A stretch of DNA of 64,000 bases, taken from contig NZ_JAUSZF010000001.1 in NCBI RefSeq assembly GCF_030817315.1, positions 3,367,001 to 3,431,000 of the forward strand. Reading direction: 5' to 3'. This document shows positions 34,866 through 44,870 of the stretch, one piece after another. Numbering within the stretch: the stretch's first letter is position 1; every line of letters begins with the position of its first letter. The notes beneath the pieces are model-generated. The model searched no databases. It was not told the origin of the DNA and was given only the letters and a program-made list of their open reading frames with translations. Made by a program: the position numbers and the translations under genes. The stretch comes from Sphingomonas faeni. GTDB lineage: Bacteria; Pseudomonadota; Alphaproteobacteria; Sphingomonadales; Sphingomonadaceae.

Positions 34866-35981
34866 CTACAGTCGAGCCCACTGGCGACCTAGCTGAATGC
34901 CATAGCGGAGCAGTTCCCGGCCGTAGGCCATCTGCTGACGCTCGAAGGATTCAAGTGCACGATCGATGTCCGCACCTGCGTTCCGCAACGCCTCGGCAAT
35001 GGTAAGCGCGTCGCGAGCGGCCTTCGCCGCTCCACCAGCGGTGTGCGGACGGACGACGAAGGCAGCGTCACCGATCAGCACCGTCCGACCAACGACTGTT
35101 CTCGGGACTCCGAGATCGACGATCGTCTGAAGGAACGGATCGGGTGCAGCCGCGACGAGGCGGGCGAACAGAGGATGGAGTTCTTGAAACGCGCTCCGAC
35201 GGAGTTCAGCCACGGCGTCGTCCCTGGCCATGCCCCGCCTGAGTGAGGAGCGGCGTTGGTTGCCGTCGCGGGTGACGAGGAGTTCGTCACGTTCCTTGAC
35301 TGTCGCTCCGACGTACCAGACCCAGTTGAGGCGACGTTGCCCAGCCTGCGTCGACATCTCGTCCCCTGGAATGAAATAGGCCAGAGCATGGCCGCCGGAC
35401 CGGGATTCGCTGAAGGTAAAGACGTCGTCGAAGGCTGCAACCAGGTCCGGGGACATGTCGCGCTCCAGAACGGTCCCGCGCCAGGCGACATAGCCCGCGT
35501 AATCAGCCTCCAGTTCGGGGAAGAGTTCGCGTCTCGTGGGAGACTGCGCGCCGTCCGCGGCGATAAGGAGGTCGGCGTGGAACGGACCGGAGCCTTCGAT
35601 GGTCACCCCTCGATCCAACCTTGCGGGATCGAGCAGTCCATCGACCGGCGCGCCACGGTGATACCGGTTCCCGGGAAAGCTCGAGAGCAGGGTGCCATGT
35701 ACGGCATCCCAAGAGGTGAACTGCTGCGGCATGCGCTGCAGGGCCCCTACGGCCCCGTCGAAACCCAAGTAGCGCCGCCCCGAGCAATGCGTCATGGGCA
35801 GGACCGCGCCATCGCCTTGCAGGAGCGCGAGGAGTTCGGGTTGGACTACGAGGCCGGCTCCGGTCGAGCGCAGCGGTCCGGCATCGCGTTCGAACACGTG
35901 CACGTCCACGCCCGCCCGGTGAAGCGCCACGCCCGCACCCAGTCCGGCGACCGATCCTCCCGCTACTGCGACCCGGATCAC
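34866..35981 (-). CDS. FAD monooxygenase, dihydroxypyridine hydroxylase-like
   Basis: This 371-residue class A flavoprotein hydroxylase is related to the one at 13748. It has VAGGSVAGLGAG for [38 protein letters not shown] and TVLIGDAAFVVRPHTAGG. I place the start at GTG 35981: it overlaps the stop of the DsbA-like gene (GTGA) and has GGGGAG seven bases upstream; ATG 35999 lies inside that gene. It is translationally coupled to the DsbA/FrnE-like protein, so the two probably act on the same compound, with the SDR as a possible third step. Confidence 0.88.
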   Translation of the reverse strand: MIRVAVAGGSVAGLGAGVALHRAGVDVHVFERDAGPLRSTGAGLVVQPELLALLQGDGAVLPMTHCSGRRYLGFDGAVGALQRMPQQFTSWDAVHGTLLSSFPGNRYHRGAPVDGLLDPARLDRGVTIEGSGPFHADLLIAADGAQSPTRRELFPELEADYAGYVAWRGTVLERDMSPDLVAAFDDVFTFSESRSGGHALAYFIPGDEMSTQAGQRRLNWVWYVGATVKERDELLVTRDGNQRRSSLRRGMARDDAVAELRRSAFQELHPLFARLVAAAPDPFLQTIVDLGVPRTVVGRTVLIGDAAFVVRPHTAGGAAKAARDALTIAEALRNAGADIDRALESFERQQMAYGRELLRYGIQLGRQWARL

Positions 35982-36676
35982 TGCTGGCTCCCCGACCATG
36001 CGGCCTGCTCTGTGTCGGCTGTCTTTTCAAAGGCGGAACGAAGCGTCCGGACCATTTCCTCCGCGGGCTGAGCCCCGCTGAACAGGTAATGTCCGTCGAG
36101 AAGGAACGTCGGAACGCCGCTGACGCCTGACTGTCGCGCTTCGTTGTCCTCCTGCTGGGTCAGTTCCCAAAGCTCGGCGCTGACGGACGCCCCGAAATCG
36201 AAACCCACCTGAAGAGCGATGTCACACAGCACATGGGGGTGGCCCACATCCCGACCTTCGACGAAATAGGCGGTGAACAGGGCCTCGACGGCGGCATTCT
36301 GCAACATCAATCCCCCGGCGCGGCGTGCGTCCGCGATCATGACGTGCGATGCAAGCGTGTTCGGGGTCCGTTCGATCAGGTCGTACCGGAACGCGATGCC
36401 GCTTCGTGCGCCGATCTCCACCATCTGGGCGTCCAACGAGTCGCTCTTGGCCGTTCCGAACTTGGCAGCGCGATATATCCTCCGATCGGAACCTTCGTCC
36501 GGCATGTCAGGATTCAGCTGGAATGGACGCCATTCCACTTCGAATTCGAGTCCTTCACGCTTCAGCACCGATAGCGCAGTGTCCAACCGACGCTTACCTA
36601 CGAAACACCAAGGGCAGATCGTATCGGAAATGACCGTGATCAATCCCGTTCGCGGCGTCGAAGTCGATGTGAGCAT
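35978..36676 (-). CDS. DsbA/FrnE-like oxidoreductase
   Basis: The 232-residue thioredoxin-fold protein of the FrnE/2-hydroxychromene-2-carboxylate isomerase group keeps the active-site ISDTICPWCFVGKRRL near the N-terminus (CPWC) and the cis-proline loop SGVSGVPTFLLDG. FrnE-type proteins appear in polyketide and aromatic pathways and may use glutathione or thiols. ATG 36676 has GGAGG and a closer AGG upstream; the longer frame to 36895 adds 73 residues that do not belong to the family. First gene of a coupled pair with the downstream monooxygenase. Confidence 0.88.
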   Translation of the reverse strand: MLTSTSTPRTGLITVISDTICPWCFVGKRRLDTALSVLKREGLEFEVEWRPFQLNPDMPDEGSDRRIYRAAKFGTAKSDSLDAQMVEIGARSGIAFRYDLIERTPNTLASHVMIADARRAGGLMLQNAAVEALFTAYFVEGRDVGHPHVLCDIALQVGFDFGASVSAELWELTQQEDNEARQSGVSGVPTFLLDGHYLFSGAQPAEEMVRTLRSAFEKTADTEQAAWSGSQQ

Positions 36677-36901
36677 GGCCTGCCTGGTCCTCCGTTGAAG
36701 AAAGCTGCTTGATGCTTCTTCGCCGAGCTGAAAATCATACGTTTGGGTTAGTCGCCCGTCGATTTGCCCTGTTGTCCGTCGGCCTGCGACTCGAGAGCCT
36801 GCCGGCACGCGCGCAGCGCTCGGCATGAACCGATACGTCCATGACCTTCGTTCCTTTCTCGAACGACCTACCGTCGTGGGATAACAACGATTCAATTGAG
36901 G

Positions 36902-37376
36902 GATGAGCCATCCACAAAGGGGGCCTTGGCCGCCTAATCGACCGCACCAAAAGGCGGCATGATCACCAAGTTGACGCTGTCAGCGATGCGGAAGGGCTGC
37001 CCTTGAGCTTCTTCATGACCGCCGGGCAGGTCGGCCGCTACATCGGCGGGGCAGCCCCGCCTGACGCCTGCCGAAGGCGCAGGCTTCTTGGCGACCGCGG
37101 CTATGACGCCGACTGGTTCAGGGATGCGTTGGGAGCCAAGGGCAGACAGCCCTGCATCCCGGATCTCAGATCCCCAGGTCGGAGATCGCGCAACGAGCCA
37201 GTCAGGTACGGCAGGCGCGCTACCGGCGCCGCAGCCGCATCGAGATCATGTTTGGCCAGTTGAAGGACCGGTGCCGCGTCGCCACTCGCTACGACCGATG
37301 CGCACCGTCTTCTTCTCCACCATCGCCCTCGTGGCCGCCGTCATCTTCCGACTATGACCAATGAGTCCTGCCCCTA
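36902..37376 (+). pseudogene. IS5-family transposase relic, several frameshifts
   Basis: Pieces of one IS5-type transposase occur in different frames: RLIDRTK at about 36920, KLT...DAEGLPLSFFMTAGQVGRYIG from about 36972, LLGDRGYDADWFRDALGAKG around 37088-37150 (the second catalytic Asp region), SRNEPV, and FFSTIALVAAVIFRL ending at 37357. At least three frameshifts and a missing N-terminus make it inactive. ATGAGTCCTGCCCCTA at 37361-37376 resembles an IS5 inverted end. Confidence 0.85.
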
Positions 37377-37690
37377 GGTAGGGCTACCGCGCCTAACGGA
37401 CGGAATTGAAAGCGGCTGGATGAAAGAAATACACAAGCGGCCGAATAAAAAACTATCGTTCCGCGAACGAAACACTCGCACACGCAGTAGCAAAATCATC
37501 ACTTACATAATGTTCGCCCACGACAATTTGTATTATTCGCGCAAATCTTGTGGTTTGCGCACCACTAAATCCCGTTAATACCTTCGGATAGGTTATGATC
37601 TGCTTGGCAAAGCGCCAGTTAATGGGCTCCGAGACGCTGACCGACCAGATTTCGAGTGGCCGGGTGGCGCTGAGGAAGGAGGGATGATTG
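37377..37690. other. AT-richer intergenic region
   Basis: No confident gene. A minus-strand 88-codon frame (37719-37453) has ordinary amino-acid composition (MSTNWVLGFNNHPSF...) but no family I know and no good ribosome site. GC content is visibly lower than the genes on either side, so this may be imported leader DNA of the hydrolase. Confidence 0.3.
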
Positions 37691-37864
37691 TTGAACCCCA
37701 AGACCCAATTCGTGGACACCGCGTCGTCCGCCTCGCTCGCTTCCGCGCCGGCCCCGTCCGACGCCCTGCCGAGGCCGCGTCCGACCGGCGTTGAGCGTTG
37801 GTTCAGCTCAGCCCTGCTGGCGGTCGCACCACCTGCGCCTCGCCCCCGTCTTCCAAGGAGATAA
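37691..37864 (+). CDS. Possible 57-residue truncated N-terminus
   Basis: The frame begins with TTG 37691, preceded by AAGGAGGG, and reads NPKTQFVDTASSASLASA, PSDALPRPRPTGVERWFSSALLAVAPPAPRP, stopping at 37862. The third codon positions are strongly GC-rich, as in a real gene. The hydrolase ATG comes four bases later. It looks like the cytoplasmic start of a membrane protein whose body has been deleted, but I cannot name it. Confidence 0.35.
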   Translation: MNPKTQFVDTASSASLASAPAPSDALPRPRPTGVERWFSSALLAVAPPAPRPRLPRR

Positions 37865-37868
37865 TGAA

Positions 37869-39067
37869 ATGGACTTTCTTTTCAAAGACACTTCTTTCAA
37901 GTTCGAAGCGCTCCGTGCCGCTGGCTTTGCGGTCGAGAACGGCGCCGACATCAGCGAGATTTCGATCACAGCCGCCCGTATTCCTGAGGGCGATGAAGAA
38001 GCTTGGATGCGCGAATGGAAGGCGACCGCCGATCGTGTCCACCAGCGCGCGACCTATTCCCTAGAGCAAGGTGACAAGGTGAGCGCGCGCGAATCTTTTC
38101 TTCGGGCTGCCTCCTACTATCGCAGTGCGGAATTCTACCGCCGCAAAGATCCTCGAAACGATCCTCACGTTCTTGAGCTGTTCGGTGCCTCGCGCGATGC
38201 ATTCGTGCAGGCCGGCAAGCTGATGGATGGCCCCTTCGAGGAGATCGAGATCCCGTATGGTGACGATGTGATGCCCGGGTACCTGTTCCTGGTCGACGAC
38301 AGCGGTACCCCCCGCCCAACCATCATCTATACGAACGGCTTTGATTCTACGACCGAGGAAGGCTTCTATCTCATCGGCTCGGCGGCGCTGCGACGCGGCT
38401 ACAACGTCATCCTCTACGATGGTCCCGGCACGGGCCGTATGATCCGCGAGAAGAACATCCCGTTCCGGCACGATTGGGAGGCGGTTCTGGGTCCTGTCAT
38501 GGACTATGCCGAAAGCCGTTCGGAGGTCGACAACGATAAGATGGTTTTGCTGGGTTACAGCATGGGCGGCTACCTTTGTGCCCGTACGGCCGCCCACGAT
38601 CATCGCCCCGCCGCCATCGTGCTGGACGACGGCTGCGTCAGCTTCTTCGCCACCTTCCCCCCGCTGCCGGAGTTCTTGAAGGAGTGGATCAAGGCTGGAC
38701 TGGACGATCAGGCCGTTCCCGTTCTCGAGTGGATCAAGAAGAACGATACCTACGCGCGTTGGGCTCTCCAAAACGGGCCTTGGGTCTACGGCACGAAGAC
38801 GGAGCCGGAATACATCCGTATGAGTGAAAAGTTCACGCTCACTGTGGATGACATGCGCCGGATTACTTCGCCGGCCCTAATTCTGGAGGGCGAGAGCGAT
38901 TTTGTCTACAAGGGACAGGCGGCCGAACTCGCGGCGCAGATGCAGCAACCTCACCAGCACGTCATCATGGAAGATGCCGATGGCGCGGGTGCACACTGCC
39001 ACATGGCGGCGCCATGAGGGTCTTTCAACAGACGGTTTTTGATTGGCTTCATCAGACGCTGAAGTGA
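37869..39067 (+). pseudogene. Alpha/beta hydrolase with C-terminal frameshift
   Basis: The readable protein is 382 residues from ATG 37869 (AGGAG eight bases upstream) to TGA 39017. An N-terminal helical cap (about 1-115) precedes an alpha/beta hydrolase core with TNGFDSTTEEGFYL, YDGPGTGRM, the nucleophile GYSMGGY, acid in LEGESDF and base in GAHCHM. The fold resembles 2,6-dihydroxypseudooxynicotine hydrolase and related C-C hydrolases. One missing base near 39010 ends it early; the +1 frame continues RVFQQTVFDWLHQTLK to a stop at 39065-39067, the normal C-terminus. The triad is kept, so the short form could still be active. Confidence 0.78.
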
Positions 39068-39119
39068 CGATAAGAGGCCTGGGTGCCAGGCACCGAGGCA
39101 GTAACAGATAATCGATAGG

Positions 39120-39157
39120 GTTTTGGCCAGTCACCCACCAGAGTGACTGGCCAAAAC
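39120..39157. terminator. 15-bp bidirectional hairpin
   Basis: GTTTTGGCCAGTCAC (39120-39134) pairs perfectly with 39143-39157 around CCACCAGA. Each arm begins or ends with a T4/A4 run, so it can work as a terminator for the hydrolase (plus) and the DgcN fragment (minus). Confidence 0.7.
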
Positions 39158-39174
39158 GCGACGTAAGTCCGCGG

Positions 39175-39678
39175 TCAGGCGTGGGCGCGCATGGCATCGC
39201 GCAGGGCGGGCGTCGCGCACATCTTGCCGACCGAGCAATCGGTGCCGACGGTCAGCAGGCGGTTGCCCGCTCGGAACTTGCCGGTACCGACCCGCAGGTC
39301 GGCTGCAGGATCGCGCACGTCGAAGAGCGCGACGCCTGCGTCCGCTGCGGTCCGCACGAGTTCGGGCACGTCGCGGAGCCGCTGGTGCAGACCGGACGCG
39401 ACATTCATGCCCGCAGCGATGGCCACCAGCGCATCCCCCGCCGGCGCCGCCTCCAACTGGCCGCCCGCGTTGGCAATGCCGAGCACCAAAGTCCGCGCAT
39501 CCGCTGCGCTCGCTTCGGCAACGCCCATGCGTGGCATGCCGAGCGTCACCGGACTGTCGTCGTGGCGCCACTCGCCGACGCAATCCTCTCGCCGGAATGT
39601 GGCAAGTCCGCGCGAGGTCTTGATACCGACCTCGTCAACCGAATGGCCGAGGTACAGGAGGAAAGGGCCTGGGATCAT
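39175..39678 (-). pseudogene. DUF1611/DgcN fragment, N-terminal half
   Basis: The 167-residue frame matches the first half of the DUF1611 (DgcN) family: IPGPFLLYLGHSVDEVGIKTSRGLA, CVGEWRH, TLGMPRM, RTLVLGIANAGG, ASGLHQRLRDVPEL, FDVRDP and the P-loop-like LLTVGTDCSVGKM. It stops right after the phosphate-binding loop through a frameshift; the other frame shows LTADLR, then a hairpin. Full-length members have about 330-350 residues, so half is missing. DgcN is an N-acetyltransferase linked to D-amino-acid metabolism and usually sits beside dgcA. Confidence 0.75.
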
Positions 39679-39717
39679 CGCGGACCTGCGTCATGAGTAA
39701 GGAAGGTCCGGCATATC

Positions 39718-41031
39718 CTACGACGCCGCGACGCGACCAATCATGCTAATACCTCGACCTATAGCTTTGCCTATGATGCGGGACAGCCGGCGGGTTTGGG
39801 GGTGCAGCAACACGCGTTCTGCGGCCATGCCGGTGGTCGCCCCGTTCGAAGGGCAAGCGGGGACGGCAGCAGCGTCCCCGCCCCCCGCGGGATAGAGCTG
39901 GCTGTACCGGAACGTGTTGCCGTCTTGTACGAAGCCGCCCGACGGACAGGTCGCGTTGCCGGTAGGGCAGGGCGTCAGGAAGAACGTGTTGTTGAACGCT
40001 CCGTTGGCGCCCTGATTGCGGACGACACCATTCGTATCGACTGCAGTGCTGCTGACCGAGGGACGGTAGTTGAAGCTCTGGTTGCCCTTGCTCTGGGCAT
40101 AGTTGCCGAAGAAGTAGAGCTTGCTGTCAGGCGTCACGTTTAGCGCCGCGTTCAGCACCGACTTGAAGCCGTGCGAGGGCGAGTTGCCCCAGATCTGCGC
40201 GGGGAGGGGGTGGTTGGGCAGCTGCGACGCCAGCGCTGGAAAGTTCTGCGCGAAGTTTGCGGCTGACGGCCGCTGACGACCCCGGCTGGTCTGCCCTTCG
40301 TCGACATACTCGCCGGTTGCGTTGATGAAGCCCCAGTCGCCCTTGAGGCCGTCATTGCCGGAGATCTGATAGCTCTCGCCGTCGCCTGCATAATATTGGC
40401 CGGCGCGACCGACCAGTTCGATCCCTTGATCCTCGCGTAGGCCGTAGTTGAGCACGCCGGCGATCGCGTCGGAGCCGTATTGCGCGGTGGCACCTTCGCG
40501 AAGCACCTGCAGATTGCCGATCGCCAGCGATGGGATTGCCGAGATGTCGGGGTCTTGCGCGCCGCGGCCAAGACCGGTGTCACTCCCCCCGTACACCTGT
40601 ACCAGCGCCGAGCGATTGTAGCGCTTGCCGTTCAGCATCACGAGGACCTGGTCACCCGACAAACCGCGCAGCGATGGAGAACGAACGAAGGTCGACGCAT
40701 CCGAAATCGAGTTCTGCCCTGCATAAAAGGACGGAACGATGTTCTTGAGCGCGTCGATCATGTTCGCAGCGGGCTGAGAGGTCAGATCGGCGGAGCTGAT
40801 GATGTCGACAGGCGAGGGAGAGTTGGCGAGCGTTCGGTCGGTACGGCGAGTACCCAGCACGAGGATGTCGCTGGGCAGATCGGTTTCGGCGGATGCCACG
40901 GCCTGCGGCGTAGTGTCTTGGGCGGACGCCACAGCGGCGTCCTGTGTGGGGTCGCGTCCGGACGCGAAAGCGGCAGATCCCGAAAGCAGCGCGACCGCCA
41001 GTGCGACGGTCGAAGTCATGTGTCTGATCAT
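39718..41031 (-). pseudogene. TonB-dependent receptor, 3'-truncated
   Basis: The first 400 or so residues are a normal receptor: signal peptide to about 24, TonB-box-like DILVLGTRRTDRT, plug with DALKNIVPSFYAGQNSISDASTFVRSPSLRGL, VMLNGKRYNRSALVQVYGG, LREGATAQYGSDAIAGVLNY, and early barrel strands up to RYSQLYPAG. After that the sequence is unrelated and ends at 39718, so about half the barrel is missing and the protein cannot fold as a receptor. With the truncated DgcN gene downstream on the same strand, this looks like a degraded uptake operon. Confidence 0.8.
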
Positions 41032-41798
41032 CTAAAGCCGCTTAAGAAACCAGGCGCCTCAGGTATCTTCTCCAGTTGTTCCCGTTCTCAATCGTCGATT
41101 GTGCTCGGCGTATCGAAGCGCTTTTTGATCAGCCCGGCGAATCTCGTGACGGTGTCATTCGATGCGCCGTCATCATGTAGTAATCGGCCACATTGAACCG
41201 AGTTTAACAATCGAAAACTTCTTGGCTTTCAACTGAGTGTAACAACGTTGCAATTTTATCGCACTTGTCTCGTCACGCCCGACGTTGCGGCGCTGCATGA
41301 ACGCGCCAGCTATGACGTCGCCAAACCTTTGCGGTGACATCGTTTGTCCCAGCGTTCACTCACGATGGAAGGGCCGCCGTGGAAATCGGCGGGTCGTGGA
41401 CGAGCGTAAGCTGGTGTCGTTCTCAGGACACGCAGGAAAGCAAACGCACTCCCTCATCCGACGGCTGCGCCGCAGTGCCAGTCGTAGGCCGCGGCAGGCA
41501 AGATGCTCACCGGAGCACGGGCCGCTGCGACGTGGCGCAAGATCCTGGGTGCACCGTCCGGAACCACGACACGCGAACTGATCGTTGCTCCGGAACGAGC
41601 GGTAGCCGCCAAGCCTCCACGTGCGATGCTTGGCTCATTGTTGCGGATCAGTAACACTGCGCAACAAACTTTCGCGGCAGATCCGTCGCGATTTACAATG
41701 TTGTCATGATCCGACACTGAAGCATGCATCAGGCGCCGGGGGGCGTCGATCGCTGCTCACTCCGGTGGCCGCGATATCATGATTTTGGGGATAGATTC
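41032..41798. promoter_or_regulatory. Divergent TonB-receptor regulatory region
   Basis: No gene seen. Three signals stand out: GAGTTTAACAA at 41208 and GAGTGTAACAA at 41235 as near-direct repeats; TGTAACAACGTTGCAA (41238-41253), a LacI-like operator with central CG and palindromic CAACGTTG; and TTGTTGCG (41638-41645) / CGCAACAA (41660-41667), perfect arms 14 bp apart. Such sites between two receptor genes fit local repression, but no regulator is adjacent. Confidence 0.4.
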
Positions 41799-44700
41799 AT
41801 GCGCTCGATCAACCGCGCCAACGCTACACGTCTGTGCACCGGCGCCGCGCCGCTGGCCATTCTGCTGAGCTTGAGCAACCCGGCCTTGGCGCAAACCGTA
41901 CCGGCCGAGCCCGCCAACGCATCGACCGAGCAGGCTGCGGATCCAGCACAGGACATCGTCGTCACCGGCTCGCTGTTTCGCCGCACCAACACCGAGACGC
42001 CTTCGCCCGTCACGGTGCTGACTGCGGACAGCCTGGCCAAGGCCGGTATCACGACGGCCGCTGAGGCGATACGCTCGGTCTCGGCCGATAGCGGCGGTTC
42101 GATCGGCGTAGGCTTCCAGAGCGGCTTTTCCGCCGGCGGCGTCGCGGTATCGCTGCGAGGCCTCGGCGTCTCGTCGACGTTGGTGCTGGTCGACGGCCTG
42201 CGCTCGGCCAATTTTCCGATCAACGACGATGGCCATAATTCCTACGTCGATCTCAACTCGATCCCGTTCAGTCTGATCGAGCGCGTCGAAGTTCTGAAGG
42301 ACGGCGCATCGTCGACCTATGGCGCCGACGCTATCGGCGGCGTGGTCAACCTGATCCTCAAGAAGCAGTTCACCGGCATCGCCGGCACGGTCGAGGCGGG
42401 TGCTAGCAGCCGCGGCGATGCGGAGCGCCAGCGCGCCAACCTGACGATCGGCTATGGCGATTATGCCGACAAGGGCTTCAACGTCTATCTGAACGGCGAA
42501 TTCCAGCAGGACGGTCGCGTCAGCAACCACAGCCGTGGCTTCCCGTACAACAACCGCGATCTGACCTCGATCGGCGGCAACGACAATAACGGCGCCGACA
42601 ACTCGCTGACCACCGCGACGCCGAACGCGGTCGTCGTGCGCACGACGCAGACGGACCTCAACAATCCGTTGAGCGGCGGTACGGCGATCGCAAACGCCAA
42701 CTACACGACGCTGAATCTCGACAACTGTGCACGCGGCACCTTCACCCAGACCGGTGTCGCCAACGGCGTCGGCTGCAAGCACAACCTGGAAGACGAGTAT
42801 TTCCAGCTTGCCCCGTTCCAGCGCAAATATTCGATCAACGGGCGCATCAGCGTGCGCCTGGCGGACAATGTCGAGGGTTATCTGACCGGCAGCTATTCGA
42901 ACAGCTACGTCAGCATCAACAACGCGCCGCGCGCTCTGCGTAACACCCAGCCTTATGGCGGCGCCCCGTCGCTGGCGTCGAGTAATCCGGGTATCGTTCT
43001 GCCGGTCTATATCTGCACGGCGGGCATCAATTGCGCGACTCCCGGTGCGCCCGGTCGCCAACTCAACCCCAACAACCCGTACGCCACGGCATTTGCCAAC
43101 AATCCGGCAAACGGGGCAGCGCGTATTTACTATTCGTTCGGCGACATTGACGCCGGCAGCGATCGTACCAACGAAGTGTACCGCTTCGCCGGCGGTCTGC
43201 ACGGCACGGTCGGCGACGACTGGACCTGGAAGGTCGACGGCGTTTACGCCCGCGACAATCTGGAGATCGTCCAGCGTGGCTATCTGAACATCGCCAACAC
43301 GCTCAATGCGATCAACACAGGCGCGTATAACTTCGTCAATCCGACGCTGAATTCGCAGGCGGTTCGCGACTTCGTCTCGCCAGACAAGATCACGCCGTCG
43401 AATTCCGAAATGTATTCGCTCGATGCGGCGATCACCAAGAAGCTGTTCGACCTTCCCGGCGGCCCGCTGATGGTCGCGGTCGGCGGCCAGGTGCGGCGTG
43501 AATCGCTGGTCAACAACAACCAGAACGAATTGCTCGACACCTACGGCCTCACGACCTCGTCGGCGTTCGGCAAGCACACCGTTTCGGCGGGCTATTTCGA
43601 GATCCAGGCGCCCGTGCTCGACATCCTCGAGATCAATGGGTCGGGCCGCTACGATCATTATTCGGAAGGCTTTGGCCGCTTCTCGCCCAAGGTTGGCTTC
43701 AAGTTCACGCCGATCCGCCAGTTTGCGGTCCGTGGGACCTATTCGCAGGGCTTCCGCGCGCCGACGTTCGCCGAATCCGGTCCGCGGTCGCAATATGCCG
43801 GCTTCGTCAACACGCAGCCTCCGGGAAATTTCTGCGCAGCCCACGGCGGCTCTGCGACGGCTACCAACACCTGCGTGACGGGCGGCAACCCGTACAACCT
43901 CAACTATTCGGTTGGTCGCGGTTTCGTCGGCAATCCCGACCTGAAGCCAGAGACATCGCGTAGTTTCACCGGCGGCATCATCGTCGAACCCACGTCGTGG
44001 TTCAGCGCGACGGTCGACTATTACAACGTCAAGAAGTCAAACCTGATCGCCAACGGTCCGCTCGCGGGCGACGCGATCGTCGCCTACTACCGGCAGTCGA
44101 ACCTGGCCGCCGCTACCGCCGCGGTGGCAGCAGTTGGGCAGGGCTATTCGGTCAACACGGTCGACGGCGTTGATCCGGCATTCCCGAACGCACTACCCCG
44201 CCTGCTGATCATCAACGCACCGTTCGTGAACGTGAACTTCGACAAGACGTCGGGCCTCGATTTCTCGGCGACCGCGCGTATCCCGCTAGGTGAGGGCATT
44301 CGCTTCACTAGCCGGGTTGAGGCGACCTACATCATTCAATATGATCGCCACACGGCGCAGGGCGTCCAAAAATTCGCGGGTACGATGGGGCCGTATGATC
44401 TGTCGTCGGGCAACGGCACGCCGAACTGGCGCGGTAACTGGCAGAACACGCTCGCCGCCGGCAAGTTCTCGCTGACCGCAACCGCCTATTATGTCGGCAA
44501 GATCAAGGCGGTCGCCACCGATCAGGGCAGCCTCGACACGTCGTGCGCCAACAGCCTGTACAAGTCGTCGCAGGCCGGTGTGCCCGTCGATCGGTTCTGC
44601 TACGTCAACAGCTTCATCAACGTCGACCTGAACGCGACGGTCGCGGTGAATGACGACTTCTCGTTCTTTGGTAACGTCGGAAACATACTCGGTGCACGCG

Positions 44701-44810
44701 CGCCGATCGCCCCGGCTTCCTATGCCAGCTCGCCCAACTATCTGACCACATGGCACTATGCCGGCCTGATCGGACGGACGTTCCGTGCAGGTGCGAACTT
44801 CAAGTTCTGA
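41799..44810 (+). CDS. TonB-dependent receptor, large
   Basis: This is a 1003-residue outer-membrane receptor. The signal peptide ends at ALAQT; a TonB-box-like DIVVTGS follows; the plug has TPSPVTVLTADSLAKAGI, AVSLRGLGVSSTLVLVDGLR and EVLKDGASSTYGADAIGGVVN; the barrel ends GRTFRAGANFKF. The VFVGNP/NPDLKPETSRSFTGGI region marks the late strands. This long type is common in sphingomonads for plant-derived or sugar substrates. The start at ATG 41799 gives the right leader; GGGGA lies ten bases upstream. A terminator follows 22 bases after the stop. Confidence 0.93.
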   Translation: MRSINRANATRLCTGAAPLAILLSLSNPALAQTVPAEPANASTEQAADPAQDIVVTGSLFRRTNTETPSPVTVLTADSLAKAGITTAAEAIRSVSADSGGSIGVGFQSGFSAGGVAVSLRGLGVSSTLVLVDGLRSANFPINDDGHNSYVDLNSIPFSLIERVEVLKDGASSTYGADAIGGVVNLILKKQFTGIAGTVEAGASSRGDAERQRANLTIGYGDYADKGFNVYLNGEFQQDGRVSNHSRGFPYNNRDLTSIGGNDNNGADNSLTTATPNAVVVRTTQTDLNNPLSGGTAIANANYTTLNLDNCARGTFTQTGVANGVGCKHNLEDEYFQLAPFQRKYSINGRISVRLADNVEGYLTGSYSNSYVSINNAPRALRNTQPYGGAPSLASSNPGIVLPVYICTAGINCATPGAPGRQLNPNNPYATAFANNPANGAARIYYSFGDIDAGSDRTNEVYRFAGGLHGTVGDDWTWKVDGVYARDNLEIVQRGYLNIANTLNAINTGAYNFVNPTLNSQAVRDFVSPDKITPSNSEMYSLDAAITKKLFDLPGGPLMVAVGGQVRRESLVNNNQNELLDTYGLTTSSAFGKHTVSAGYFEIQAPVLDILEINGSGRYDHYSEGFGRFSPKVGFKFTPIRQFAVRGTYSQGFRAPTFAESGPRSQYAGFVNTQPPGNFCAAHGGSATATNTCVTGGNPYNLNYSVGRGFVGNPDLKPETSRSFTGGIIVEPTSWFSATVDYYNVKKSNLIANGPLAGDAIVAYYRQSNLAAATAAVAAVGQGYSVNTVDGVDPAFPNALPRLLIINAPFVNVNFDKTSGLDFSATARIPLGEGIRFTSRVEATYIIQYDRHTAQGVQKFAGTMGPYDLSSGNGTPNWRGNWQNTLAAGKFSLTATAYYVGKIKAVATDQGSLDTSCANSLYKSSQAGVPVDRFCYVNSFINVDLNATVAVNDDFSFFGNVGNILGARAPIAPASYASSPNYLTTWHYAGLIGRTFRAGANFKF

Positions 44811-44832
44811 TCACCAGACGTGAAGACTGTAG

Positions 44833-44870
44833 GGGCGGCTTCGCAAGAAGCTGCCCTTAATTCGTTTTGC
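44833..44870 (+). terminator. Intrinsic terminator
   Basis: GGGCGGCTTC (44833-44842) pairs with GAAGCTGCCC (44847-44856) around GCAA with one G-U pair, followed by TTAATTCGTTTT. It closes the TonB receptor transcript. Confidence 0.8.

Noticed and set aside
41757..43844. 695-residue minus-strand frame
   Set aside because: Antisense shadow of the large TonB receptor; arginine-rich without domain.
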